From Eubacteriales bacterium (lineage in GTDB: Bacteria; Bacillota; Clostridia; Oscillospirales; Butyricicoccaceae), in the NCBI GenBank assembly GCA_030524205.1, contig JAUNGZ010000018.1, forward strand, positions 1-57,096: 57,096 nucleotides of DNA. The letters are read 5' to 3'. The position numbers and the translations under genes are program-made. The notes beneath the pieces were generated by a model. The model searched no databases. It saw nothing but the letters and a program-made list of their open reading frames with translations, and was not told the origin of the DNA. Of the stretch, positions 40,338 through 48,585 are shown piece by piece (within the stretch, counting starts at the first letter, position 1; the number at the start of each line of letters is the position of its first letter).

Positions 40338-41630
40338 TCACATGAGGAGGTTCGGCACGAACAGGATAATACCCGGCACGTACGTAAATAGGAACAGTAC
40401 ACCGAACAGAAGTATAATCCATGGCCAGACTTCCCTGCAGTAATCACTAAAGCTACATTTGGTAATGGACGTCGAAACGAACATCATAGCGCCGAACGGA
40501 GGCGTTACGCCAGCCAGAGTCAGGTTGATGGCCATTACGATGCCGAAGTGGATCAGATTGACGCCCAGCGTCTGCGCCGCAGGCACGAGCAGCGGAGCAA
40601 GCAGAATCATTGCGGCGCCGCCTTCGAAGAACATGCCGACGATGATCAGCAGGACGTTGACAAGCAGCAGGAACTGCCACTGCGTATGGCAGATCGACAG
40701 GATCGCTTCCGAAATGATCATCGGGATGCGTTCCCACGTCAGGAACTTACCAAACGCGATGGACGCGCAGATGATCAGCATGATGCCCGCGGTCGCTTCA
40801 ACGGACTCGCGCAGGATCGGGATCAGGGTCTTGGGCTTAATGGTGCGGTAAATCAGCGCGCCGACGAGCAGCGCGTAAACGATGCAGCACGCACCGGCTT
40901 CGGTGGGAGTGAACACGCCGAAACGCAGGCCCATGATCAGGCCGAACGGCAGGAACAGCGCCCAAATGGACTGCTTGAGGTTCTGCGCGAATTCCTTGGC
41001 GGTGCCGAGGCGCTCACGGGTGGGCTTGTAGCCGCGCTTGCGGGACATATAGCCGCCCATGATCATTTCAGCCGCCATGATGATAAAGCCGGGCAGATAG
41101 CCTGCATAGAACATTTCCTGAATGGAAACGCCCGACGCGGTAGCGTACAGGATCAGCACGATTCCGGGAGGGATGATCGGGGTGATACAGGACGAAACAA
41201 CGGTTACGACCGTCGAGAACGCGTTCGAATAACCCAAACGATTCATCTGCGGAACCAGCATTTTAGACTGCATCGCGGCGTCCGCGTTTGCGGAGCCGGA
41301 CAGGCCGCCCATCAAAGCGGACAGCACGATGTTAACCTGCGCAAGGCCGCCGGCAAACTTACCGACAAGCAGCTCGCAAAGGTTCATCAAACGTTCCGTA
41401 ATACCCGAATAGTTAAAGATAACGCCGGCCGCCGTAAAGAACGGGATGGCCAGATAAGTAAACGACGTCGTACCGGACATCATGTTTTGAACGATGATGT
41501 CAGTCGGCTGCGACTGGGAATTGAACATAAAGTAAACCAGCGTCGAAAACGCGAGCGAGAACGCCACCGGTATTTTCAAAAAGAGAAAGATAAACAGCAG
41601 GAGTAGCGGAAACCATACTGTAAATGCCAT
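40338..41630 (-). CDS. TRAP transporter large permease (DctM family)
   Basis: 430 aa with about twelve hydrophobic segments. Family landmarks: AIPFFTAAGVIF, GGLSGSANADAAMQSKML, a proline-rich ITPIIPPGIVLILYA, and a symmetric second half with LAPLLVPAAQTLGVNLIHFG and LTLAGVTPPFGAMMFVSTS. Works with the small permease and the binding protein to import an organic acid using a sodium or proton gradient. AGGAGG precedes the ATG. The substrate is likely a hexuronate or other carboxylate given the flanking uxuAB; this is inferred. Confidence 0.94.
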   Translation of the reverse strand: MAFTVWFPLLLLFIFLFLKIPVAFSLAFSTLVYFMFNSQSQPTDIIVQNMMSGTTSFTYLAIPFFTAAGVIFNYSGITERLMNLCELLVGKFAGGLAQVNIVLSALMGGLSGSANADAAMQSKMLVPQMNRLGYSNAFSTVVTVVSSCITPIIPPGIVLILYATASGVSIQEMFYAGYLPGFIIMAAEMIMGGYMSRKRGYKPTRERLGTAKEFAQNLKQSIWALFLPFGLIMGLRFGVFTPTEAGACCIVYALLVGALIYRTIKPKTLIPILRESVEATAGIMLIICASIAFGKFLTWERIPMIISEAILSICHTQWQFLLLVNVLLIIVGMFFEGGAAMILLAPLLVPAAQTLGVNLIHFGIVMAINLTLAGVTPPFGAMMFVSTSITKCSFSDYCREVWPWIILLFGVLFLFTYVPGIILFVPNLLM

Positions 41631-41671
41631 TTCTCATGCCTCCTTACATTATTTTGATTTTCTGTTACAGA

Positions 41672-42199
41672 TTACGCGCGTTCTTCCAGCGAAGCCTCGT
41701 TGATCTCCTTGCCCTTCAGCGACCAGTACAGGAAACGAATCGAGTACAGGGTCATCGTAAAGAAGCTGATCAGCGCAGCAACGTCCATGAAGGAATACGG
41801 GATACGGAGCGCCGCAGTAGGACGAACCCATGCGCCGATCGTAAGCACGTAGCTGTAATAGGTAAAGAAGGCATTGCCAACGGTAAGAACCGTAAAGTTG
41901 AAAATATGGACAATCCGGCGAACGCCCTTGGGAAGACGGTCAACGATAACGTCGATCGCGATCATCGCCTGATTCTTATACAGGGTACAAACGCCGAAGA
42001 ACACCGCATAGACAAAGCCGAAATAAGAAATTTCTTCCGCCCATGCGAAGGACTTCGACAGAATAAAACGTGAGAATACATTAACAATAATCGCCAGACA
42101 CATGACTACGAAGCCGACGCTTGCAATGTACATCTCCCAATCGCCGATAAATTTTTTGAAGAAACTTTGATCTTCTTTCTTATTCACGAATTGTTTCAC
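41672..42199 (-). CDS. TRAP transporter small permease (DctQ family)
   Basis: 175 aa with four membrane helices (about 25-50, 60-80, 100-120, 140-160) and typical sequence SRFILSKSFAWAEEISYFGFVYAVFFG. The first codon is GTG at 42199, which lies almost on its AAAGG site; a second GTG five codons in (42187) is a possible alternative. Located between the binding-protein gene (155-base gap with a strong hairpin) and the large permease (41-base gap). Confidence 0.92.
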   Translation of the reverse strand: MKQFVNKKEDQSFFKKFIGDWEMYIASVGFVVMCLAIIVNVFSRFILSKSFAWAEEISYFGFVYAVFFGVCTLYKNQAMIAIDVIVDRLPKGVRRIVHIFNFTVLTVGNAFFTYYSYVLTIGAWVRPTAALRIPYSFMDVAALISFFTMTLYSIRFLYWSLKGKEINEASLEERA

Positions 42200-42258
42200 G
42201 CCTTTCTTTCTAAAAAAGCATTACAGATGGGGATATGGAAAATAGGATAGAAAGCCAT

Positions 42259-42302
42259 ATCCGCGCCGCCAAACCAGTTCCCCCCGTTTCAGCGGCGCGG
42301 AT
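42259..42302 (-). other. Intercistronic hairpin between dctP and dctQ genes
   Basis: Perfect 11-bp GC-rich arms 42259-42269 and 42292-42302. There is no T-run on the minus strand, so it is unlikely to terminate fully. It could protect the 3' end of the binding-protein message and raise its level over the permeases. A small ctacag/ctgtag hairpin sits at 42313-42329. Confidence 0.6.
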
Positions 42303-42353
42303 TACGACTTCCCTACAGCAATACTGTAGATAATGAATGCTTAAATCGAAAAC

Positions 42354-43406
42354 TTAAGCGATGGCTTCCTGAATCCGCTCTACCAGATTGTCGCTCCACT
42401 CGGGGAAGTTCTTCGGAACGTTCTCCATGGAGTAGTTGCGCCACTCTTCGATAGCAGCGTCGTCCGGGAATACTTCCTCAACGCCGTCCTTCTTCATCTC
42501 TTCGAGCATCGGGCCGACAACGGACTCAACTTCTTCGATGGCCAGAGCCGGGTAAGCTTCGCCTACGGAAGTGATAGCGTCCTGCGCTTCCTTGGGCAGG
42601 GACTGGTAAACCTCTTCAGACATTACCATGATGGTCGGAGCGTACAGGTGACGGGTGTAAACCAGATACTTGGCAACTTCGTGGATCTTGGCGGAGTACA
42701 GGATATGAACCGGGGACTCACAGCCGTCGGCTACGCCCTGGCTGATCGCCTGATAGGTTTCAGACCAGGTGCAGGTGGTCGCATTGCCGCCGATGACGTC
42801 AACCATGTTGGTCCACATCTTGGTCGGCGCGCAGCGCAGCTTCATGCCAGAAGCTTCAGCGCGGTTGGTGAAGGGCTTCTTAACCAGCCAGTTGCGCTCG
42901 CCGAAGTAAACGGCGGTAACGATGCGCAGGCCCTTGGACTCTACTTCGCGGCAGAGTTCCTGACCAACGTCAGACAGCCACAGGTTGCCGACGTCTTCCG
43001 GCTTCTTGAGCAGGTAAGGCATCATGAACGCGGAGAAGTCCGGTACATAGTCAGCCAGATGCGAGAAGTCGCAGTCCTGAATCGCAGCGGTGCCCTTGGA
43101 GATCGACTCAATAACGTCGGTCGTAGCGCCGAGGGACTCAGAAGGATAAATCTGAACGTCCAGCGTGCCGTTGGAAGCCTCGGTGATGCGGTCGCAGAAC
43201 GCGGACCACTTTTCGTACATCGGGTCGGAAGTGGTCTTAATGGAGTTCATCTTCAGCACGAACGGCTCACCGGACTTGCCGGAATCACCGGTCTTGTCGC
43301 CAGCATCGCTGGGAGCATCGGTGCCACCGTTGCCAGAGCCGCCGCAAGCCGCCAGAGACAGCGCCATGCTGGATGCCAAAAGCATCGCAAGTAATCTTTT
43401 CTTCAT
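42354..43406 (-). CDS. TRAP transporter solute-binding lipoprotein (DctP family)
   Basis: 350 aa. Lipoprotein signal with lipobox LSLAAC, glycine-rich linker, then a DctP fold: MNSIKTTSDPMYEKWSAFCD, YPSESLGATTDVIESISKGT, and the conserved arginine region AEASGMKLRCAPTKMW, which in characterised members contacts the carboxylate. The ATG at 43406 follows AGAGG. The sequence 5' of it in the same frame is not conserved. Exported and lipid-anchored in a Gram-positive cell. Confidence 0.94.
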   Translation of the reverse strand: MKKRLLAMLLASSMALSLAACGGSGNGGTDAPSDAGDKTGDSGKSGEPFVLKMNSIKTTSDPMYEKWSAFCDRITEASNGTLDVQIYPSESLGATTDVIESISKGTAAIQDCDFSHLADYVPDFSAFMMPYLLKKPEDVGNLWLSDVGQELCREVESKGLRIVTAVYFGERNWLVKKPFTNRAEASGMKLRCAPTKMWTNMVDVIGGNATTCTWSETYQAISQGVADGCESPVHILYSAKIHEVAKYLVYTRHLYAPTIMVMSEEVYQSLPKEAQDAITSVGEAYPALAIEEVESVVGPMLEEMKKDGVEEVFPDDAAIEEWRNYSMENVPKNFPEWSDNLVERIQEAIA

Positions 43407-43488
43407 GTTACAACCTCTTTTCTTCGCTTTCTTAATGGAATTCTTTATTATATACAAGCTGGGGGGGTGCCAGCTCGAATATACGGGA

Positions 43489-44295
43489 TTATTCACCGGT
43501 GTAATGCGGCTCGCGTTTTTCAAGAAAGGCGGTCACGCCTTCGCTGAAATCCTTGTGCCGCGCCATGTAGCGGGTATAGGTGACCTCCAGATCGTTCTTG
43601 CGCTTCATCTGGAAATCCTCCTGCGCGTTCATGCAGGCCTTGAGGTACCGCAGCACCAACGGGCCGCGCTTGCAGATTTCACGCGCCTTATCCATTGCAG
43701 CGGGCATCAGCTCGTCGAGCGTGTCGACCACCTGCGTCACGCCGCCGTACTGGATCAGCTCCTCAGCAGTCTTAAACGTGCCGCAGTAGCACATATCCCG
43801 CTGAACCTGAGGCGGCAGGATGCGGGCCAGATGGCCCGAACCGCCGACGACCGAAAGCTTTGCCTCCGGCGCGCCGAACACGGTGCCCTTCACCGCGATG
43901 GTGATATCTGCTCCTGCGGGATAGCACAGGCCGCCGCCGAGGCAATGGCCGTGCACCGCGCAGATCAGCGGCACGCGCAGCTCGTACAAGGCGAGCGCGC
44001 CGTCGTAATATATCTCTTGGGTATTGGTAACGTCCTTATCGTCAATGCTCTTCTTAAAACGCTTGATATCCACACCGACGCAGAAGGTCTTGAGATCGGA
44101 ATGCATGACGCATACCCAGATGTCGTCGTCATGATTGATATAGTCGCACAGCAGAATGATTTCTTCCTGCACGGTGCCGCTGGCCGCGTTGACCGGCGGA
44201 TTATGCAGCGTCAAAATGCCGATATGCTCCTCAACCGTCAGGAACACCTGCTCGAGCTTGTGCCCGCCGACGCTTTCAACAATTCTTCCAGCCAT
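43489..44295 (-). CDS. Enoyl-CoA hydratase/isomerase family protein (crotonase)
   Basis: 268 aa crotonase fold: LTLHNPPVNAAS, oxyanion-hole regions TFCVGVDIKRF and VHGHCLGGGLCYPAGAD, and FGAPEAKLSVVGGSGHLARILP, in which the PE of hydratases is kept. Many crotonase reactions are possible (hydration, isomerisation, hydrolysis), so the exact reaction is open. It starts 3 bases after the CoA-transferase stop, which implies a CoA-ester pathway encoded together with the TRAP transporter. Confidence 0.87.
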   Translation of the reverse strand: MAGRIVESVGGHKLEQVFLTVEEHIGILTLHNPPVNAASGTVQEEIILLCDYINHDDDIWVCVMHSDLKTFCVGVDIKRFKKSIDDKDVTNTQEIYYDGALALYELRVPLICAVHGHCLGGGLCYPAGADITIAVKGTVFGAPEAKLSVVGGSGHLARILPPQVQRDMCYCGTFKTAEELIQYGGVTQVVDTLDELMPAAMDKAREICKRGPLVLRYLKACMNAQEDFQMKRKNDLEVTYTRYMARHKDFSEGVTAFLEKREPHYTGE

Positions 44296-44298
44296 GAA

Positions 44299-45603
44299 TC
44301 AGCCCTCCTCGCCGTAACGCTCGCGATATGCAGCCCACAGTTCCTCTCGGAAATCCGGGTGCGCAATACCAATCAGCAGCCGTGCGCGCTCGCGCAGGCT
44401 TTTGCCGCGCAGGTTCACCGCGCCGTATTCTGTTACGATATAGTGAACGTCCGTACGGGTTGTCGTCACCGTGGTGCCGGGCTCAAACACCGGAACAATA
44501 CGGGAAATCGTCCCCTTCTTCGCCGTCGAAGGCATGGCCAAAATCGACTTGCCGTTCGGGCACATCGACGCGCCCCGGACATAGTCCAGCTGCCCGCCGA
44601 TACCGGAAAACTGCTTGGCGCCCATAGATTCGGAGTTGACCTGACCGTTGAAGTCGACCTGCAGGCACGAATTGATGGAAACCATCTTGTTCTGCTGTGC
44701 AATGACGACCGGATTATTTACATAATCAACCGGCAGCATCATGACGTCGGGATTGTTGTCGACAAAGTCGTACAGCTTTTTGCTGCCCATCAGGAACGCG
44801 GCAACCATTTTGCCCTTATCGAGCGTTTTTTCAGCGCCGGTGATCACGCCCTGCTCATACAGGTCGACGACGCCGTCCGAGAACATCTCGGAATGTATGC
44901 CGAGATCCTTCTTGCCGCCCAAAAATTTCAGCACGGCGTCCGGAATAGTGCCGATCCCCAGCTGCAGAGTCGAACCGTCCTCAACCAGCTCGGCGATGTT
45001 TCGGCCGATCTGCTCTTCCACCGGACCGATCGTGCCGCCGCCCAATTCAGGCAGCGGACGCGAGGCCTCGACCGCATAGGTTATTTTAGAAACATGGATA
45101 AACGAATCGCCCATCGTGCGCGGCATTTGGTCGTTGATTTGCGCAATGACCATTTTGGCCGACAGCGTGGCGGGCTTTGTACCGCCCACCGACACGCCGA
45201 ACGAGCAGAAACCATGCTCATCCGGAGGCGTCAGCGTGATCAGCACAACATCAATCGGAAACGTGCCGTCGTTAAAGAAGCGCGTTGACTGATGGAAGTA
45301 AAACGGCGTATAGTCCGCGCGGCCTTCCTGCACCGAAGCGCGGGTGACCGGACCGAGAAACAAACCGTTATAGTTCAAATGACCTTTCATTTTGGGAAGG
45401 GTGTACTCCCCTTTTCCCATCGGCACCCAATGGCAGATTTCCACGTCCTTGTACTGCTCATAATTGGCTACCAGCGCGTCGGTCAGCACCATCGGCTCGT
45501 TCGCGCCGTGTCCGAAAAAGACACGCGATCCGTCCGGAATATGTGCAACCGCTTCTTCCGCAGTCGTAAGCTTCGACTGATAGAGTTCTCTCCAGTCCTG
45601 CAT
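44299..45603 (-). CDS. Acyl-CoA:acetate CoA-transferase family (4-hydroxybutyrate/butyryl-CoA transferase type)
   Basis: 434 aa of the acetyl-CoA hydrolase/transferase family. The catalytic glutamate is in GIHSEMFSDGVVDL (Glu239), and GIGGQLDYVRGA and TTTRTDVHYIVTEYGAVNLRG match 4-hydroxybutyrate and butyryl/propionyl-CoA transferases. It would transfer CoA from acetyl-CoA (or another donor) to a carboxylic acid. The ATG at 45603 is used; an ATG just before it is immediately followed by a stop. Between the alcohol dehydrogenase (74-base gap) and crotonase (3-base gap). Confidence 0.9.
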   Translation of the reverse strand: MQDWRELYQSKLTTAEEAVAHIPDGSRVFFGHGANEPMVLTDALVANYEQYKDVEICHWVPMGKGEYTLPKMKGHLNYNGLFLGPVTRASVQEGRADYTPFYFHQSTRFFNDGTFPIDVVLITLTPPDEHGFCSFGVSVGGTKPATLSAKMVIAQINDQMPRTMGDSFIHVSKITYAVEASRPLPELGGGTIGPVEEQIGRNIAELVEDGSTLQLGIGTIPDAVLKFLGGKKDLGIHSEMFSDGVVDLYEQGVITGAEKTLDKGKMVAAFLMGSKKLYDFVDNNPDVMMLPVDYVNNPVVIAQQNKMVSINSCLQVDFNGQVNSESMGAKQFSGIGGQLDYVRGASMCPNGKSILAMPSTAKKGTISRIVPVFEPGTTVTTTRTDVHYIVTEYGAVNLRGKSLRERARLLIGIAHPDFREELWAAYRERYGEEG

Positions 45604-45677
45604 GTTACATGTACCCTCCCAATGCGCCACGCAAACCCTCAAGCCCTCTCTCAATAGGCCTCACTTTTACGCGGGGA

Positions 45678-46703
45678 TCAGGTAAAGTCAATCAGCACCT
45701 TGAGCATCGTCTTATCCTTGCCGGCCTTCTCGAAGGCTTCCATGCTCTGATCGAGCGGATAGACAGCGGAAACGATTTTGGCAAGCTGCTCGTTCATCAA
45801 ACCGGAGTTGATAATCTTTGCCGCGCCCTCCATGCTGGTCATGGTGTGATGGCGCACGCCGAGCAGTTCGGCCTCATTAAAGATGATGGCGTTGATGTCG
45901 GTATTGAAAATCGTGCCCTTGGGAGGCATGCCGACCTGAACCAACGTACTTCCCTGCTTGAGCAGGTTTGTGCAGGCGTCATAGCCGCCTTGGAAACCGG
46001 TCACTTCAAACAGCTTATCGTACTTGCCGCCGACTACCGCCATGCACTGGTCGAGGAAGTCGGGAGCCGAAATGTCAATAACATCAAAGCCCAGATCCTT
46101 AGCGATCTGAATACGGGCGGGATTGATTTCCGCAAGGACAACGTGGCTCGCGCCGGCAAATTTGCACATCATGCCGATCAGGATGCCGATGGTGCCCGCG
46201 CCGGCAATGAACACATCGTCGCCCGGACGGATTGCCGCGCGGCGGGTATCGTGCACGGCAACGGTCAGCGGCTCGACAAGCGCGGCGATCTTCATATCGA
46301 CGTCATCGCGGAACTTGATCAGGCGATCGGCGTTGACCAGCAGATACTGCGTGAACACGCCGTCCATGGAAGTACCCATGATTTTGACGTTGGTGCAGAG
46401 GTTCTCGCGGCCTACATGGCAGCCTTCGCAGGCGTTGCACGGCTCGATGGTGTGCGCGCAAACCTTGTCGCCCACCTTAATGTCGGTTCGATCCGCGTTA
46501 ATTGCGTATAATTCGCCGCACGCCTCATGGCCCATAACCAGAGGAGGCTTGGCCGTCGGGTGCTGGCCCGCAAAAATATGTAGGTCGGAACCGCAGATAC
46601 CCGCATACTTGATGCGGACGACCGCTTGACCGGGACCGGGCTCCGGAATCGGCGCTTCAACGGTTTCGACCTTGTTAAAGTCGGTTAACAACAGTTTTTT
46701 CAT
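45678..46703 (-). CDS. Zinc-dependent medium-chain alcohol dehydrogenase
   Basis: 341 aa MDR enzyme. Catalytic zinc ligands Cys37 (GICGSD), His59-Glu60 (MGHEACG), and structural zinc cysteines 89, 92, 95 and 103 (CNACEGC...C). The Rossmann motif GAGTIGILIG is followed by an acidic residue in LAEINPARI, which favours NAD+. It most resembles sorbitol/threonine/hexonate dehydrogenases. The ATG at 46703 follows AGGAGG. It is the first gene of the TRAP operon. Confidence 0.9.
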   Translation of the reverse strand: MKKLLLTDFNKVETVEAPIPEPGPGQAVVRIKYAGICGSDLHIFAGQHPTAKPPLVMGHEACGELYAINADRTDIKVGDKVCAHTIEPCNACEGCHVGRENLCTNVKIMGTSMDGVFTQYLLVNADRLIKFRDDVDMKIAALVEPLTVAVHDTRRAAIRPGDDVFIAGAGTIGILIGMMCKFAGASHVVLAEINPARIQIAKDLGFDVIDISAPDFLDQCMAVVGGKYDKLFEVTGFQGGYDACTNLLKQGSTLVQVGMPPKGTIFNTDINAIIFNEAELLGVRHHTMTSMEGAAKIINSGLMNEQLAKIVSAVYPLDQSMEAFEKAGKDKTMLKVLIDFT

Positions 46704-46791
46704 AACCTGACGTCCTCCTAAACTTGACTTCTGTTCCCTTGCCGCTGCGCTGTGTCCGCCGTGCGTTTTTGCGATCTGTCGCATGCTTGGG

Positions 46792-46819
46792 ATAATATGT
46801 TGCGGGAACGGTTTCGCAA
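46792..46819 (-). promoter_or_regulatory. Possible proximal promoter of the TRAP operon overlapping an operator
   Basis: Minus-strand TTGCGA (46814-46819), 16-bp spacer, TATTAT (46792-46797). The spacer is filled by the operator-like sequence at 46801-46818. Confidence 0.45.
46801..46818. promoter_or_regulatory. LacI-type operator candidate, TRAP operon side
   Basis: TGCGGGAACGGTTTCGCA is an imperfect palindrome around a central CG-rich core. It shares GCGGGAACG and TTTC with the site at 47413-47428 before uxuA. LacI-family operators are typically CG-centred palindromes of this length, and a LacI-family gene lies about 4 kb away. Confidence 0.6.
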
Positions 46820-47021
46820 AGTCGCAAACAAAATAGACAACAGACGCACGTTATGTTTTATTCTTTTCCATATCGTACAGCCATAATTGTCCATCGGCTC
46901 CAGCTGTTCGTCTGTGTCTCCCAGCCGGCAGCTTCGCATTTAAAAGAGAAAAAAGTACGTTTTTTCTCATCCGGCGTTTTGAACGGCATCGTGATACAGC
47001 AGCTTTCTGAAGTACAGTAAT

Positions 47022-47050
47022 ACTATAATTGCCTTGTCCATGATTGTCAA
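47022..47050 (-). promoter_or_regulatory. Sigma-A promoter for the TRAP operon
   Basis: Minus-strand TTGACA (47045-47050), 17-bp spacer, TATAGT (47022-47027). It would give a leader of about 310 bases before the dehydrogenase start, with the operator about 200 bases downstream of the start point. I see no supportable gene in the leader. Confidence 0.75.
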
Positions 47051-47291
47051 TACCCCACAAAAGAAATCACGACCCTTTTCTGGTTTTTGTATATCCTGCA
47101 AAATGTATCATGAATTTTTTGTTAACATTTTCAGAGAATAAAAATTTCAATGTATTTTCTTACAATTTTTATTATTCTTCATTGTGCTATTTCCACAACT
47201 TCATCCTCGTTGTTTCCACTTTTACCCAGATCCTTTGCGATGCAAAAAAATGTTTTGTAACCGAATTTTAATTTTCTCAAACGCCGTCTGC
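47051..47291. other. AT-rich non-coding spacer between divergent promoters
   Basis: About 240 bases with markedly lower GC than the flanking genes and poly-T/poly-A tracts. No gene, RNA motif or repeat that I can support. Confidence 0.5.
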
Positions 47292-47319
47292 TTGACAACT
47301 TTTCCGTATGTATTATAAT
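47292..47319 (+). promoter_or_regulatory. Sigma-A promoter for uxuAB
   Basis: TTGACA (47292-47297), 16-bp spacer, TATAAT (47314-47319). Start predicted near 47326, leaving a leader of about 185 bases before uxuA. Confidence 0.82.
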
Positions 47320-47373
47320 GACAGTGAATGGTGGTTTTGTTCCACGTACTGTTCCGGCAAGCTACCGGAGAAG

Positions 47374-47405
47374 CCCTCCATGTGTCCGTGTGGAGGGTAT
47401 TTTTG
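47374..47405 (+). terminator. Hairpin in the uxuA leader, possible attenuator
   Basis: CCCTCCA (47374-47380) pairs with TGGAGGG (47391-47397), followed by TATTTTT. A TCCGG/CCGGA hairpin lies just upstream (47353-47369). The position between promoter and uxuA suggests premature termination or attenuation. Confidence 0.55.
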
Positions 47406-47412
47406 AAAGTAC

Positions 47413-47428
47413 GCGGGAACGTTTCCGC
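47413..47428. promoter_or_regulatory. LacI-type operator candidate, uxuA side
   Basis: GCGGGAACGTTTCCGC is palindromic at seven of eight half-site positions around a central CG. It is about 90 bases downstream of the predicted uxuA transcription start, so a bound repressor would act as a roadblock, unless a second promoter is used. Confidence 0.65.
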
Positions 47429-47511
47429 CAAATTCCGATGCCGCTGGCTGCTATTTGAAGCGATCCCCCGCCCGCTGCCTTGGAAATCCAAATATATTAG
47501 GAGGTTTTGCT

Positions 47512-48582
47512 ATGCAAATGACATTCCGCTGGTACGGTGAGGGCAACGACAGTGTGTCTCTTTCCGATATCAAGCAGATTCCCGGCGTGACCGGCATCGT
47601 CTGGGCGCTGCACCACAAGCAGGCCGGCGAGATCTGGACGGTCGACGAAATCATGGCCGAAAAGAAGAAAATCGAGGACGCCGGCTTTAACATCGACGTT
47701 GTCGAGTCGGTCAACGTGCACGACGACATCAAGATCGGTCTCCCCTCCCGCGATCAGTATATCGAAAACTATAAAACCACGCTCCGCAATCTGGCGCAGT
47801 GCGGCGTTAAGGTTGTCACCTACAACTTTATGCCCGTATTTGACTGGACGCGCACCGACCTGTTCCATCCGTTGCCCGACGGTTCGACCGCACTCTTTTA
47901 TGAGAAGGCCGTCATCCGCGAGGACGCAAAGGAAATGGCCGATTACATTCTGGAAGGCTGCAAGGGCTATACGATGCCCGGCTGGGAGCCCGAGCGCATG
48001 GCGCAGCTCGACGAGCTGTTTGCCAAATACGCGCCGGTAACCAAGGAAAAGCTGTGGGAGAACCTGAAGTACTTCCTCGAGGCCATCATGCCCACCTGTG
48101 AGGAGACCGGCATCAAAATGGCGATTCATCAGGACGATCCCCCCTGGGATATTTTCGGCCTGCCCCGCCTGCTGGTCGACAAGGAAGCGATCGGCAAGTT
48201 CCTTAAGCTGGTCGATCATCCGAATAACTGCCTGTGCCTGTGCTCCGGCTCGCTCGGCGCCAACCCGAATAACGACGTTGCCGATATTGTCCGCACCTAC
48301 TGCGACCGCATCGCGTTTGCACATGTGCGCAATGTCAAGCACTACGACAACGGCGATTTCTCCGAGGTTTCCCACCGCGACTGCGACGGCGACGTCGGCA
48401 TCTACAACATCATGAAGGCCTATCATGACTGCGGCTACGACGGCTATATGCGTCCCGATCACGGCCGCCATATCTGGAGCGAAAAGTGCCGTCCCGGCTA
48501 CGGTCTGTATGACCGCGCACTTGGTATTATGTACCTTTGGGGTGTCTGGGATACGCTGGAAAAGCTGGAAGGAGCACATTAA
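47512..48582 (+). CDS. uxuA: Mannonate dehydratase
   Basis: Dehydrates D-mannonate to 2-keto-3-deoxy-D-gluconate in hexuronate catabolism. 356 aa with the N-terminal MTFRWYGEGNDSVSL, GIVWALHH, YNFMPVFDWTRTDL, the metal-site region MAIHQDDPPWDIFGLPR (about residue 204), FAHVRNVKH and the C-terminal MRPDHGRHIW. These match the UxuA family. AGGAGG precedes the ATG at 47512. Its stop is 3 bases before uxuB. Confidence 0.95.
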   Translation: MQMTFRWYGEGNDSVSLSDIKQIPGVTGIVWALHHKQAGEIWTVDEIMAEKKKIEDAGFNIDVVESVNVHDDIKIGLPSRDQYIENYKTTLRNLAQCGVKVVTYNFMPVFDWTRTDLFHPLPDGSTALFYEKAVIREDAKEMADYILEGCKGYTMPGWEPERMAQLDELFAKYAPVTKEKLWENLKYFLEAIMPTCEETGIKMAIHQDDPPWDIFGLPRLLVDKEAIGKFLKLVDHPNNCLCLCSGSLGANPNNDVADIVRTYCDRIAFAHVRNVKHYDNGDFSEVSHRDCDGDVGIYNIMKAYHDCGYDGYMRPDHGRHIWSEKCRPGYGLYDRALGIMYLWGVWDTLEKLEGAH

Positions 48583-48585
48583 ACA

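Noticed and set aside
43165-45288. A 707-codon open frame on the plus strand opposite crotonase and CoA-transferase genes
   Set aside because: Antisense to two clearly conserved genes, no domain, no ribosome site; a codon-bias shadow.
46851-47060. Small minus-strand open frames in the TRAP leader that might encode a leader peptide
   Set aside because: No good ribosome site, no control-codon run and no conserved motif. The region is better explained as an untranslated leader.
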